From Cryptomeria japonica (Eukaryota > Streptophyta > Pinopsida > Cupressales > Cupressaceae), in the NCBI RefSeq assembly GCF_030272615.1, contig NC_081412.1:541032335-541092334 (forward strand): a stretch of DNA of 60,000 bases, written 5' to 3'. The notes beneath the pieces are model-generated. The model ran no database searches. It was not told the origin of the DNA and saw only the letters and a list, made by a program, of their open reading frames with translations. Shown in pieces: positions 11,501 to 22,694 of the stretch. Every line of letters begins with the position of its first letter. Position 1 is the first letter of the stretch. Made by a program: the position numbers and the translations under genes.

Positions 11501-12605
11501 TGGATGATAAAATAGGGCATTGGATTGGAGAGGTAGTTCGACCCCCAATAGATAAATATTCTCAGACCATCACTAAAAAAGAATTTTCTATTGAGAAGAT
11601 TGATTTAGGGGTGACCTCTCAAGTTGCAGACACTAAACACCTAGATACCTCCACCAAGAGAATTTTGACTCAGACTTGGAAGGAAAAAAAGGATAAAAAT
11701 GAAATGAAATAGATTATAATGCAGATGGCCCAGTACATCAATACCATACAAGATCCCAATCCACAACCGCTTTCCCAAGTATCTTTGTCACTTGATCTAA
11801 AGTCACCAATGAACCAGAAATTGCTTGATTAGGTTCAGAGAAGTCCGATGGTAGTAGTCGTCTTTAGTGAGTGGCTAGAATCAATTTCTCAGCAAGGTAC
11901 AAGCCACATCTCTGATTTGATTAAGGTATTTTGAAGTGCAGAGTCTATGGGCAAGGAATTAGAAACATAAATAATTGCTTGGGAAAAAGAGAAAAGCAAA
12001 TGGGTAGTTGTGCTGAAACAGATGAGAGATACCCAAAGGTATGGAGTCATGAACTTCTTGGCAGAAAAACAAGTGCATGGTCTAGACAACAATGTGCTTT
12101 TTGCATGTAAAGAAAATATTGAATGGAGGAACTCAATTATTGAATAGGGGAATGAAGAATCAATCAAACTTTTGAAGGAGTTAAAAGAACTGATTAATAT
12201 TATGCAAAAAGATATGAAGTGCATAGATATTCAACTCCTAAAAGATGATATGTAGACACTAGAAGATTCAACTAATATGATTCAAGCTTTCAAGGATCGA
12301 GTTCAACAAATCTAGGAAGAAAAATACTTAACAATGAAAGATTTCTCAAAAATTGTACAAATTGAATCAATGCTAGTTGTTTGCTTTGATCAGGTCGAGA
12401 CACATAAGGGCAAAGTTGTACAGGTGAGCAAGAAGAAGGAGGTTTGGAAGTAGTGAATACTTCATATTGATCTTCCGCATTATCAACTTATCCTAAATTT
12501 CTCTACAACTCACTTGGAATGGCACAATATCCATAGCATTCCTTCATGTTAGGAGAAACGGGTGGAGGCCACATCGACTACCAGAGCTTGATCACATAGC
12601 CATTG
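8503..12605 (+). repeat. 3' LTR of element A, segment 1 of 3
   Basis: The segment starts TGTTAG, and the sequence before it differs from that before element B's 5' LTR, which fixes the boundary. It is collinear with the first 4.1 kb of B's LTRs. It contains a GGTTCAA-rich stretch (8580-8920) and the LTR-internal reading frame. It ends at the cattg target site (12601-12605) of copia F. Confidence 0.88.
9414..12455 (+). pseudogene. LTR-internal ORF of element A (about 1,000 codons, unknown protein)
   Basis: This is not a known gag or pol domain. The start is taken at ATG 9414 (MRPTLPKFG), the codon that aligns with ATG 29319 in B's 3' LTR. Conserved landmarks with B are SGLIEVATFP, LVLECMNRYD, IDRETVMEAMGVP, YEDWT, FYWEDW, a YGSFFIQFAQFTYVRVG block (about 10330), a Lys/Arg-rich middle, VEDMVSKCLG (about 11430), STKRILTQTWK and PNPQPLSQ. 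The last part is rich in predicted helices. One frameshift between 9833 and 10222 and about a dozen stops disrupt it. Because A and B keep the same protein over 3 kb, the ancestor was coding. Function is unknown. Confidence 0.7.
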
Positions 12606-13072
12606 TGTTAGGGTTTCAAGCAGATCCAAAGCAAATATGAACTAAAAATTATATGTAGATTTAAATACAAAAGATAAAGAAATAAAATAGGACACAGATA
12701 ACATAGAGATTTAACGTGGTTCACCCAGAATGGGTTACGTCCACCATACACAGCCGTCCAATCTTTCTTATTATCCAACAAAAATAGTACATCAACCTTA
12801 CAATGCCTTAAGCATCCCAGCTACTTATAACATGCGTTTTTAGGGCAACAAACAAAGTCTGCCTTTTTAGGGTTTTATTACAATGTCGGTTTTCATCAAC
12901 GAAAAATAGCTTAAAAAAAAAAAATTCTCGGGGGCTACCGCCCTCGAACCCCCACTTTTCTCGGGGGCTGCCGCCCCTGAACCCCTGCCCGAGGCCTGAC
13001 CCGACCCCAAACCCCAGTGAGGAGACGTGCTGAGTGTACAATAATTTGCTGATCAGTCGCCACATTTCAACA
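12606..13072 (-). repeat. 3' LTR of copia element F
   Basis: In plus orientation it runs TGTTAGGG...TTCAACA and matches 17012-17479. It contains two tandem GC-rich hairpin-forming units (about 12930-12990), with a poly-A/T run beside them. Confidence 0.93.
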
Positions 13073-13083
13073 ATCTCCCACTT
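13073..13083 (-). other. Polypurine tract of copia F
   Basis: The minus strand reads AAGTGGGAGAT immediately before the 3' LTR, a typical copia plus-strand primer. A second copy of the CTCCCACTTGGAGACTGAT block follows at about 13110. Confidence 0.85.
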
Positions 13084-13249
13084 GGAGACTGATCAGGCTC
13101 CACACTGAACAATCTCCCACTTGGAGACTGATACTACATGACACCACTGTACATGCAACATCCGCTGGATAAAACACTAGGACTTGACTGGTATAAATTC
13201 CACAATTATCAATCAAGAAGACCAATAGAAACTAATGAAGAAATCAGCT

Positions 13250-14647
13250 TCTCCTGTGGAACTACCTTTGTGAACATATCGGCAAGATTCTCACTTGTGT
13301 GAATCTTCTCAAGACATAACTGACCCTCCTCCAAAATAGTCTAGATGAAGTGGTACTTGAGCTGAATGTGCTTTGTCCTTGAATGAAAAGCAGAGTTCTT
13401 TGCAAGATGAATGACACTCTAGCTATCAGTATACAATGGGCTATCCTCTTGTGTTTGACCCAATTCCTTCAGAAAACATTGCAACCAAATCATCTCCTTG
13501 CTGGCTTCTGTAGCAGCAACATACTCAGCTAAAGTGGTTGAAAGTGCAACAACCTTTTGCAGCCTAGAAATCCAGCTGATTGCAGTTCCCCCTTTAGTAA
13601 AAACATACCCTGTAGTACTCCTTTGTGAATCAATATCACCCGCTAGATTAGAGTCAACAAATCCACTCAGAGCAGCATTAGATCCTTTGAAACATAATGC
13701 CTTCATAGTAGTTCCTTTCAAATACCAAAGAATCCATTTTACAACATTCCAATGTTCCATACCTAGATTACTCATAAACCTGCTCACAACTCCCACTGCA
13801 TGTGCAATATTTGGCCTTGTGCATACCATTGCATACATCAGACTGCCAACAGGTGATGAATACGAGATGTTAGACATTTTATTAACCTCTTCCTGTGCCT
13901 TTGGGCACATCTCCTTAGTCAATTTGAAATGACTAGCCAAAGGTGTACTAACTACTTTTGCATCCTGCATGTTAAATCTTTTCAACACCTTCTTTATATA
14001 CTCACTTTGGGACAAATTCAAGGTTCTATTTTTCCTGTCCCGTGTAATCCTCATACCGAGAATTTGCTTAGCTGCACTCAAATCCTTCATAGCTAATTTC
14101 ATTGTCGGGGTGCTTGCTTTAGGCCATACAGACTTTTCTTCAACCTGCACACCAAGTTCTCCTTACCTTTGACCTCATATCCCTGTGGTTGCAACATGTA
14201 AATTTCCTCCTCCAAATCTCCATGGAGAAAAGATGTTTTGACATCTAATTGCTCAAGATGTAAATCATCTACAACCACAAGACTAAGTACAGTTCTAATT
14301 GAAGTCATTTTTACAACTGGAGAAAATATTTCATCATAATCTATACCCTTTTTCTATGCAAAACCTTTTACCACAAGTCTGGCCTTATATCTTTTCTGAC
14401 CTCCTTCCTCCTCCTTCAGCCGATAAACCCATTTGTTAGGCAAGGCTCTTTTTTCTGTAGGTAAAGGGACTAAGTCCCAAGTCTTATTTTTCATCAAGGA
14501 GTCCATCTCCTCTTTCATGCCTAGCTCCCACTGTTGTTTGGCATCTACCTGCATTGCTTCTTCATATTCTTCTGGTTCACCAGAATCCATTAATAAAATA
14601 GAATACAAAGAAGGAAAAAATCTTTCAGGGGGTCTACTTGTCCTCAT
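13250..14647 (-). pseudogene. Copia RT-RNase H of element F with the catalytic box deleted
   Basis: RT starts with the KQQWELGMKEEMDSLMKNKTW and WVYRLKEEEGG blocks, then [30 protein letters not shown] and [11 protein letters not shown] (to about 14103). The next sequence is already AMKDLSAAKQILGMRITRD (14080 downward). The 50-60 residues that normally lie between, with YVDDM, are absent and the frame shifts at the join. RNase H follows (FVDSNLAGDIDSQRSTTGY, AEYVAATEASKE) and the copia-typical NLADMFTK end near 13275. Confidence 0.9.
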
Positions 14648-14785
14648 AGAGCGTCTAACACTTGCAGGAGTTTGTGGGACAATCTATTGTTGCTGAGCAT
14701 CAGGTACTTGTGGCATTTCATTTTCAGGAATCTCAACCAACACCACATATTCTTGTTTGTCCTGTTCATGCTTCTTTTCCTGCAT

Positions 14786-15532
14786 CTATTCTTTATACAT
14801 AACCTTCTCATTGAATATAACATCTCCATTTCTAATTATTCTCTTATTTTCAAAATCCCATAATAGATTGCCATATTCATCTATCCCATATCCAATGAAG
14901 GTACATTTCTGAGATTTAACATCAAGCTTGGTTCTATTTTCTTTATCAACATGGACAAAAGCTTCGCAACCAAAAGTTTTTAGAAAAGAATAATTTACCT
15001 TTTTACTAGTCCATGCCTCCTCTGGAATACCACCATCCAAAGGGGTTGAAGGTCCTCTATTTATCAAATAGATAGCAGTATGTACAACATCTTCCCAAAA
15101 ATGTAAGGGCAATCTAGCATGCAATCTCATGCTCCTCGCGCATTCCATGATAGTCTTATTCATTCTCTTTGACACACCATTTTCCTATGGAGTTCCTGGA
15201 ACTGTCTTCTACTTTCGAATCCCATTTAGGGAACAATAATCTTCAAATGCTTTGCTGCAATACTCACCTCCATTATCCAATCTGAGACACTTCAACTTTT
15301 TTCCTGTCTCATTCTCAATCAAAGCTTTCCATTTCTTAAAAGTTTCAAAAACATCTGATTTTTGTTTTAGGAAATATACCCATGTTTTTCTGGTTGAGTC
15401 ATCAATAAAAATAACATAATAACAAGAGCCACCAAGAGATGATACCTAAGCCAATCCCCATACATCTGAATGTACAAGCTCTAACTTCTCACTCTTCTTC
15501 TCTTTCCCAACCTTGAGAAAGCTGACTCTTTT
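14786..15532 (-). pseudogene. Copia integrase core of element F
   Basis: The core includes HSDVWG (first Asp), a CLRLDNGGEY block (second Asp, about 15270) and, after a stop, ENGVSKRMNKTIMECARSM (catalytic Glu, about 15170). It continues with LHFWEDVVHTAIYLINRGPS, FGCEAFVHVD and KCTFIGYG, all typical of copia integrases. Several stops, including those at 15450 and 15185, break the frame. Confidence 0.88.
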
Positions 15533-16099
15533 CTAGTTACCATAAACACAATTTTCACAGAACTCTAAATCAATCTTCTTTAGTCCTGGCAATAGATTTT
15601 TGGAGTGAAGGATTTTCATCCCTTTCTCACTCATGTACCCAAGCCTATGGTGCCACATTATCGAATCTATTCTTGCAACATTCATTGTTGTTGTCCCTGT
15701 AGTAACTTTATCTGTAGCAGCTAAGGTAGAGTAAGTGTTACCAGTACATAGATATAATGTACCTACCTTCGCACCTTTAGCTACTACTAATAATCCTTTA
15801 GTGACCTTCCACATACTGTCTGAGAAGGTAACTATGCAACCTTCACTACCTAGTTGCCCTGTAGAAATTAAATTTCTTCTTAAATTAGGAACATGTCTTA
15901 CCTCCTGCAAAAACCAATCATTACCATTCTGTAACTTGATCTTTATCTTTCCTTTTCCAACAATTTGATAGGGCTCATCATCACCCAAATATACCTGTCC
16001 AAAATCACCTTGAACATAATCTAGAAAATATTTTCTATGAGGTGTAGTATGAAATGAAGCCCCAAAATCTATTACCCAGGAATCATTAACATTATCCAA
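15533..16099 (-). pseudogene. Copia protease and GAG-pre-integrase region of element F
   Basis: This 188-codon open stretch begins MDNVNDSWVIDFGASFHTT. The copia protease signature is normally D-[ST]-G-A; here it is DFGA, so the residue after the catalytic Asp is Phe. The frame continues with HVPNLRRNLIS, then the GAG-pre-integrase HHRLGYMSEKGM and the CENCVYGN end of the integrase zinc region. The stop at 15533 leads directly into the integrase core in the same direction. Confidence 0.88.
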
Positions 16100-16208
16100 A
16101 CATAAGATTAAGGCATCTTGTAAAGTATTACTTGCAATATTAGCTTCCTTACTATCATTTTCATTTTTGTCTCCTTCTTTGTTTTTTCGAGACCAACAGT
16201 CTTTCTTT

Positions 16209-16951
16209 AGATGACCAGGCTTTCCATACTACCAGCAATCTTTCTTTCCTCTAGATTGAGAGTGTCCTTTCTTTGACTTCCCTCGTGACTTCTCATTCCT
16301 AGGGCCTTTTCCTCTTTCCTTTGATCTTCCTCTGTTTTCCACATTCAAAACACTACTCGATGATGTTGAAGTCTCACCTGTGCTTTTCCTTTGCATTTCC
16401 TCACTTAGAATAACACCAACAATATCATCAAATACCAAAGTATTTTTACCAGAGACAAAGTTACTTATAGCCATAACCAAGCTATTCCAGCTTTCTGGCA
16501 AAGAACATAAAATCAAGAGAGCCCTAACCTCTTCTGCAAAGGTAATTTTTACCGAAGACAATTGACTGGTAATTTTATTAAATTCATTTAAGTGCTCCGC
16601 TACAGATCCTCCCTCACTCATTTTCAAATTAAACAAATGCTTCATAAGAAATACCTTATTCAAAGCTGAGGGTTTCTCATACAACTTAGCCAATGTTGCC
16701 ATCTAATCTACAACCGTTTTTACTTCTGTTATATTGAATGCTACAGACGACGCAAGGCACAATCGAATGGATCCCAGTGCCTTTCTATCTAAAATGTCCC
16801 ACTCTTCATCTGACATTGTGGTCGCTTTCTTTGCCTTTCTTTCCAATGGCTACCACAAATCCTTTCGATACAGGTAATCCTCCATCTGCATTTTCCATAA
16901 TTGATAATTCTGGCCGTTAAACTTTTTGACCTTGAATTTGGAATCCTCCAT
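16209..16951 (-). pseudogene. Copia Gag of element F
   Basis: The start at 16951 gives a product beginning MEDSKFKVKKFNGQNYQLW, the usual start of copia Gag (DUF4219/UBN2 type). It continues [50 protein letters not shown] and a Lys/Arg/Ser-rich tail. The zinc knuckle follows as a remnant with GKPGHLKKDCW (about 16205-16240), but its second Cys is replaced by a stop. Another stop lies just before MATLAKL (about 16704). It would package the element RNA. Confidence 0.88.
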
Positions 16952-16998
16952 TGCTCCCACTCAAATCTGAAAGTCCTGCCAATTTATAGAAAACCTCA

Positions 16999-17009
16999 CT
17001 CTGATACCA
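16999..17009 (-). other. Primer binding site of copia F (tRNA-iMet type)
   Basis: The minus strand reads TGGTATCAGAG two bases inside the 5' LTR. This is the classic plant copia site complementary to initiator tRNA-Met. Confidence 0.9.
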
Positions 17010-17011
17010 AT

Positions 17012-17479
17012 TGTTAGGGTTTCAAGTAGATCCGAAGCAAATATGAACTAACAATTATATGCAGATTTAAATACAAAAGATAAAGAAATAAAACAGGACA
17101 TAGATAACATAGAGATTTAACGTGGTTCACCCAGAATGGGTTACGTCCACCAAACATAGCCGTCCAATCTTTTTTATTATCTAGCAAAAACAATACATCA
17201 GCCTTATAATGCCTTAAGCATCCCAACTGCTTATAACATGCGTTTTTAGGGCAACAAACAAAGTCAACCTTTTTAGGGTTTTATTACAATGTCGGTTTTC
17301 ATCAACGAAAAATGGCAAAAAAAAATAAAATTTCTCGGGGGCTGCCGCCCTCGAACCCCCACTTTTCTCGAGGGCTGCCACCCCCGAACCCCTGCCCGGG
17401 GCCCAGCCCAGCCTTGGACCCTGGCAAGGATACGTGCTGAGTGTACAGTACTTTGCTGATTAGTCACCACATTTCAACA
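17012..17479 (-). repeat. 5' LTR of copia element F
   Basis: This is the second LTR, 468 bp, TGTTAGGG...TTCAACA in plus orientation. It is followed inward by the PBS. It differs from the 3' LTR by scattered substitutions and small indels. Confidence 0.93.
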
Positions 17480-17484
17480 CGTTG

Positions 17485-17678
17485 CTCGTGGATTATGCTT
17501 CTTTTCTTGTTTAGTAGTTGTTTTTCAGTTATAGGGATAGAATTCTTAGACTCTCAGGGAGAGTTAATCATTTTTTTTTTTACTTTGGTTGTAATTGTAA
17601 CAAACTATCATAGCCTTGTGGCTATATATACTTGGTTATAAGCCTTGTAAAAGGTTCGATTTTTTTTGGTTAAGATAG
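17485..17678 (+). repeat. 3' LTR of element A, segment 2 of 3
   Basis: These 194 bp lie between copia F and element B and continue A's LTR. They include CTATATATA (17622-17630), aligned with the TATA-like sites in B's LTRs. The last five bases, gatag (17674-17678), are B's target site. Confidence 0.85.
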
Positions 17679-18548
17679 TGTTAGTCCGCCCTTGTTTTTC
17701 TGGCTTTTCGCGTTCTTTAAATTTTTTCCCCCTTGTAATTTTTCTTGAACTGAACCTCTCACTTGAGCTGTTTCAAGGTTCAAGGTTCAAGTTCAAGTGC
17801 GGTATGTGACATAACGGCTTTGTTAAAAAAGGTGTTAAAAGTCTTGGTGGTCGTAGTTCATTGAACTTGAACCGTGAACCTTTAGAGTGGTTCAAGTTTC
17901 AAAGTTCAACATGTTAAAGCAAGTCTCGCGTAAGTCATGTTTTATAATGGGTAAGCTTCATGTTCACGTGTTTTGCACTAATACTATTTTGAACTTGAAC
18001 CTTTGAACTTCTTTTCGAAGGGTTCAAGGTTCAAGGTTCAAACTTTGAGGATTGATGACTTTGGAGATAAAGTGGACAAGTGTTGGCAAGATGAACCTCG
18101 AGGAAAATGAACTGTGATGTGAATCCGTACTTGGGAATAATCATTCCAAATAATCATTTCAAGTAAAGGATGCGGAGGAGAAAAGACTTGCTATTAATAA
18201 ATTATCAGAACTTGATCTTTTCGGCATGATTTGGCATGAATGAGTATGCAGTTTTCAAATCATGACAGATTGTGCGACTGATATTTTAGGCCAGTCCCTA
18301 AGATTTATTTTATTTAAATCAAGTTACTTCCCTTTAATATTTACCCAATTTGGTAAGTATAAGGTTAATGTAGGCGACATTTCTTGCTCCCGACTCTGTG
18401 AATTCTCAGTTCTCCATGAAAGGTGAGTGCAAGTTCTTCCTATTTTCTTGTTGGTTTTCATGAATTGAAAGTGTTATTTGATACTTCAGTCGGTTCAGTG
18501 AATTCTTCCTGTTGTGCATTTTATAATTGTAAAGACCGAAAGTACCTC

Positions 18549-21500
18549 AAGTAGACCAGATGTTTTGGCTAGTTAGATCCCCGCCTGGCATAGGAGATAC
18601 CTTTTTGTCGTTAGTAGATTTAAATGAATTCCATGAAAGAATGCAAAATTCTGCTAGTTCCCCTTTGATGCAAAAAATTTCAGATAGTGGGTTGATAGAA
18701 GCTGTTGCATTTCCTCCCGCTGTGTCATGTCCAGAAGTAGTTTTGGAATGTATGAGCAGATATGATCCTGTAGAGAGGTGTGTAAGAGATGCAGAGGGTA
18801 AGGTCTTGCTTGCAAATAATTGAGAGGTTGTTTCCACCGTAATGAAAATACTAAAGAGAAAGCACTATGAGGACTAGACGATATGGAAGTCGCAAGGGCT
18901 TTTCTCTGAGAAGAAGTCATGTCATAGGAGTGTCATTGCAAGAAATTGGTTATTAAAATTCCAAAAAGGGGGTTCAAGACTACCAACCCCATTAACCCGA
19001 GAGCATCTGATTCAGGAAGTAAGGGACATAGTCGTTTTATTACATAGAATGCGGGGAAATGAGACAACCTTTTATTGGGAGGATTGGATGTATTTCTTTA
19101 TTTAGGTCATTTTTGGTGACAAGAGATACATATATTGGGTAGAGTTAATTGCAGAAAGAATGCATGAGGGTTTAAGTTGTTTTGGGAACAAAAACTTCTA
19201 TATGTCATCCTACCTCATATACTGTTTAGCTTGTACTCATCAATGGGTAGGTCTGTATCATGAAACTTGGCAGAATGATATGAGGATATATGAATATCAC
19301 TCACTTTTGCAACAACATAGGGTTACTGAAAATGATTATAAGGTTCACAATATTTTCCTGGGTAGGTTGGTATTTGAATTGAAAGGAGATGTTCATAAGA
19401 GATTGACTGAGGAAGCCATACAGTTTACAAATATATATGGCAGCTTCTATATTCAGTTCTCCATGTTCACTTATTTGAGGGTTGGTGGCTTTGGAGGAGA
19501 ACCCTATGAATTGCTGAGGTATGCCTTTGACAGACAAGTATTAATTCAAGTTTACAGGCAATTGGCTCATATAGATAAGAAATATGGGGAATAACATCAA
19601 ATATGGGTTTCCTTTCCCATTGAGATCACATACTACACTTGTAGGAGTGGCTCAGATGCTTTGAGTTCGGAATTAGAGTTCAAAAGGTTCAATTTTCAGT
19701 TGTATTTCCCCTGAACTAAATTTGATACTAAAGGATTTGCAATTACACACTTTACATTCAGGGAGAATTTTTGACATGTACCTGATTTAGAAGACTTTTG
19801 GGTGGATTGTGTGGATGAGTATGATGTCCAAAAAAGAGCTCATCTGAGACTCAAAGTGAAGCAAATTCAGGATTATGGTCTGAAGATAAACACTGCAAAT
19901 ATTGTGGATGATGAAAATGATTTGCTTGATTCCAAATTTTTTGATGATAGGTAGCCATAGGTAATACTAGAGATTGACTGGACAAAGGATGAAGAAGAAC
20001 AAATTCAAACTAGAACAATCTTGGTCATTCAAAGAACAAAGAAGTGGCTTAAAAGTAAGACCAAGTAGAAGCTCAAGGAAAGATTCAACCTCACCCACCG
20101 AGGTCTTGGTATCTGTTTCTCTTGTCCCATCTTGTGCTACAAGTTCACAAAAGAAAGGAAAAGGAGGACAAAGAGCAAAGACAGAGCAAACCAAAGAGGA
20201 GATGACTTCTATTAGAGTCACCCGCTCAAGAACAAGAGGCAAAAGAAATTCCTTGCCTATTGATGTTGCAATAGTTGATCTTGAGATGGATACTACTTTA
20301 ATTGATCCAATGAAAGAGCGACAAGGTCTAGCGGATGAGGGTAATAATCAATAGGAACCAGAAGCCCCAAGTGAAGTTACTATTATGGTAGTCAGGAATG
20401 AAAAAGAAATTGGGAATGGCCGAGATAGGTCTCAAGTTCCTTCAAGACCAATATGGTTAGAAAACATGTTAAGAAGCAAGAAGAGAAATATTGTTCCAGC
20501 CTTAATTCTAGTTGAAGATATGGTGAGTAAGTGCTTGGGAAAAACTCCTAAGGCAAAGAAGTAAAAAACCATGTCAAAGATTGATTTTGATGCAAATAGT
20601 GGGAACTCAATTGCAGAGATAGCATGTCTATTAATAGATGAGAAGACAGAGAGCCCTACAACTCATGAATTTTTTGTTGAAATGATTAAAATTGGAATTA
20701 CCTCTCGAGCTACAGATGTGCTTCATCTTGAAGCTTCAACAAAGAAAATCATAACCAGGACCTAGAAAGATGAGAAGGATAAAAATCAGATGAAAGAGAT
20801 GTTAGAGAGGATGGCAAAGTATATTGAGGCAATCAATGATCCAAATCCTCAACCTCTATCACAATGTCCAATATCTTTCGATCCTAAGTCCCCTACAAAT
20901 CAAAAGGCTTTGGAACAAATACAAAAATGCAGGTTGATCACAGAAACTGCGATGGATTGGCTAGAAAGAATTCAGAAGTCTGGTGCAGAATACTTTGTTA
21001 ATTTAAGCAGAGTATATAATGGGGCGATACAAGTCATGAAGGAATTGGAAGTCGAGATCATCAATTGGAAAAATGAAGAAGGTAAATGGGTGCCAAAAGC
21101 TGCGTAGATGCGAGAAGTGCAAAATTTTGGGGTAATGAAGTTTCTTGTGGAAAAACCTCTGGAAGGTTTGAATGATAGTATTTTGTATGTGTACCAGAAG
21201 AATATTGAATGGAGAAATTCTTTGATAAAATAGGCTTATGGGGACTTCACGAAACTGATAAATCAACTCACAGAGTTAGTCACCTCCATGAGAAATGAAC
21301 TCGTGTGCATTGGGATAAAATGTCTGAAAGATGATGGAAGAACCCTTGAGACAATTGAGGTTATAACTCAATCATTTAAAGGCAAAATTAATTATGTGAT
21401 AGAAGCTAAGGGTTTAGTTCCAAATGACCTAAGTGTGATTGCTAAGATTGAATCACTCCTATTTTTATGCATCAGACATTTGGATAGTCACTCCGACAAA

Positions 21501-21638
21501 GTTGTGTAGGTTTAGAAGGAAAAAGAAGTTTGGAAGCAACAAATGGCACACATGGGATTACCTCATGACAAAATCATTCAACACTTTGCCACTGCACATG
21601 CAGATTGGAAGAAAGAAACAGTTACCAAAACTGCATAG
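18549..21638 (+). pseudogene. LTR-internal ORF in the 5' LTR of B (about 1,000 codons, unknown)
   Basis: This is the same protein as in element A's LTR. Conserved blocks are DTFLSLVDLNEFHERMQ, SGLIEAVAFPPAVSCPEV, VVLECMSRYDP, FYWEDWMYFF, ERMHEGLSCFGNKNFYMSS, VFELKGDVHKRLTEEA and YGSFYIQFSMFTYLRVGGF (19438-19494). A Lys/Arg-rich segment follows (20150-20270), then VEDMVSKCLGKTPKAKK, EASTKKIITRT, PNPQPLSQ and a helical C terminus ending HADWKKETVTKTA (about 21636). The aligned ATG of B's 3' LTR (29319) is deleted here. One frameshift near 20040-20100 and a few stops interrupt it. A good splice donor AAAG/GTGAGT at 18420-18426 raises the possibility of an upstream intron. Function is unknown. 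Confidence 0.7.
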
Positions 21639-21760
21639 TAATATTTTCCACTGATGATAGATCGTTTTACTTGTTGGTTGCAAAAACAATTTTATTTTGA
21701 TGCCGATTTCACTGACTTTGCGGGGCGGAAGTTGTTGGCTTTTTGTGTTTCCTGTTTTAA

Positions 21761-21788
21761 CCATTGGATAGGTGTTGGCTATATATCT
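21761..21788 (+). promoter_or_regulatory. Putative promoter of element B 5' LTR (inverted CCAAT plus TATA-like)
   Basis: CCATTGG (reverse CCAAT) lies about 12 bases before GGCTATATATC. The same pair is at 32539-32564 in the 3' LTR, and a TATA-like site is at the matching place in A (17622-17630). If this is the genomic RNA promoter, everything upstream, including the LTR ORF, is U3. Inferred from sequence only. Confidence 0.5.
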
Positions 21789-22309
21789 ATGTTTTTGAGA
21801 CTCTGGAAAGGTGTGAAAAATGGTGATTTTCTTTTACAGTAGACAATATTTGTGTTTCTCTTTAAAGAATTGCTAGAAATTGGAATGGTTGATCAATCAA
21901 TATAAGTTATGGTGTTATCTTTAAATCTGGGTGTTTAAGGAGTATCAATATTTCCTAAGAAGTTTTCTATAAACATGATATCACTTTATTCTTAGTCATT
22001 TTTATGTTTTCTTTCGATTCATGGTTACCATTAGTTGTTAGTAGACTCGTTACGTATTGATTTGTGTTGATCCCCCTTGCCCTGTGAGGCATGAGAGAGT
22101 ATCGATCAAACTTCAATATTGTTGAGGTTCTGCTATGCTTTGAATTCATATAGTGAGCATGTTTGTGAATCAGAGTCTGTGAACTCTCATTAAATTCCTT
22201 TTAGAAGATTTTCTCTGGTTTTAGTTTTTAGGCATTCATTTGTGTTGATGGATGAATGCTAAAGCCTTTCAATGCTTTCTGGTAAAAAGTGTTAGCATTT
22301 AATTTATAT

Positions 22310-22315
22310 AATAAA
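22310..22315 (+). terminator. Candidate poly(A) signal AATAAA in the LTR of B
   Basis: AATAAA occurs about 520 bases after the TATA-like box and 170 bases before the LTR end; the 3' LTR equivalent is 33086-33091. It would set the R/U5 border, giving a long R. Confidence 0.35.
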
Positions 22316-22493
22316 TTCACTGCAAATCATACGAGGAGCTACCCTCTAATGCAGAGGTTGAATTTTAATCAATTCATCCAATTGTTGGTAGTTTGTTTAT
22401 TTTCATATAGGGCGAACCAGAGTTATATTTTTCTTAAGGTAGATAATTATTAAGATTTTAGAAAAGAGACAAATCTATTTACCAACAGATTTT

Positions 22494-22511
22494 TGGCGAC
22501 TTTGCTGGGGA
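22494..22511 (+). other. Primer binding site of element B
   Basis: TGGCGACTTTGCTGGGGA lies 6 bases after the LTR end at 22487. It differs from A's site at one position. It is tentatively a tRNA-Arg-type primer. Confidence 0.8.
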
Positions 22512-22694
22512 CTCGAATCATAAGACTGGATGCTTAGTTGCAAAACACGAGTCAAAGAGATATACTAGGTCACAAATAAGGGAGGGGATAGTTGATTTTT
22601 TTTTCAAGAGTTACAGAACCTAAATTTTCAACCCACTTTTTCACCTCATAGAAGAGCAAGAAGTAGGCCTCCTTCCCCATCCTCATCATCTCCT

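Larger units (their letters stand above)
12606..17479 (-). mobile_element. Element F: Ty1/copia retrotransposon, nearly full length, minus strand
   Basis: The element is 4,874 bp with two LTRs of 467 and 468 bp, a tRNA-iMet-type PBS next to the 5' LTR and a polypurine tract next to the 3' LTR. The domain order gag, protease, integrase, RT, RNase H is that of copia. Flanking 5-mers are cattg (12601-12605) and cgttg (17480-17484), a target site duplication with one substitution. It interrupts the 3' LTR of element A. The RT lacks its catalytic box by deletion and the protease triad is mutated, so it could not have been autonomous in its present form. Confidence 0.93.
17679..22487 (+). repeat. 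5' LTR of element B
   Basis: It is 4,809 bp, TG...CA, with TGTT/AACA inverted ends. In order it holds a U3 with GGTTCAA arrays (17770-18040), the LTR ORF (18549-21638), a TATA-like box (21780-21787), an AATAAA (22310-22315) and U5. Confidence 0.95.

Noticed and set aside
12930-12992. tRNA-like gene in the copia LTR
   Set aside because: Only a B-box-like string is present; no A box or cloverleaf can be drawn.
13498-13932. Plus-strand frame of 144 codons
   Set aside because: Antisense shadow of the copia RT-RNase H.
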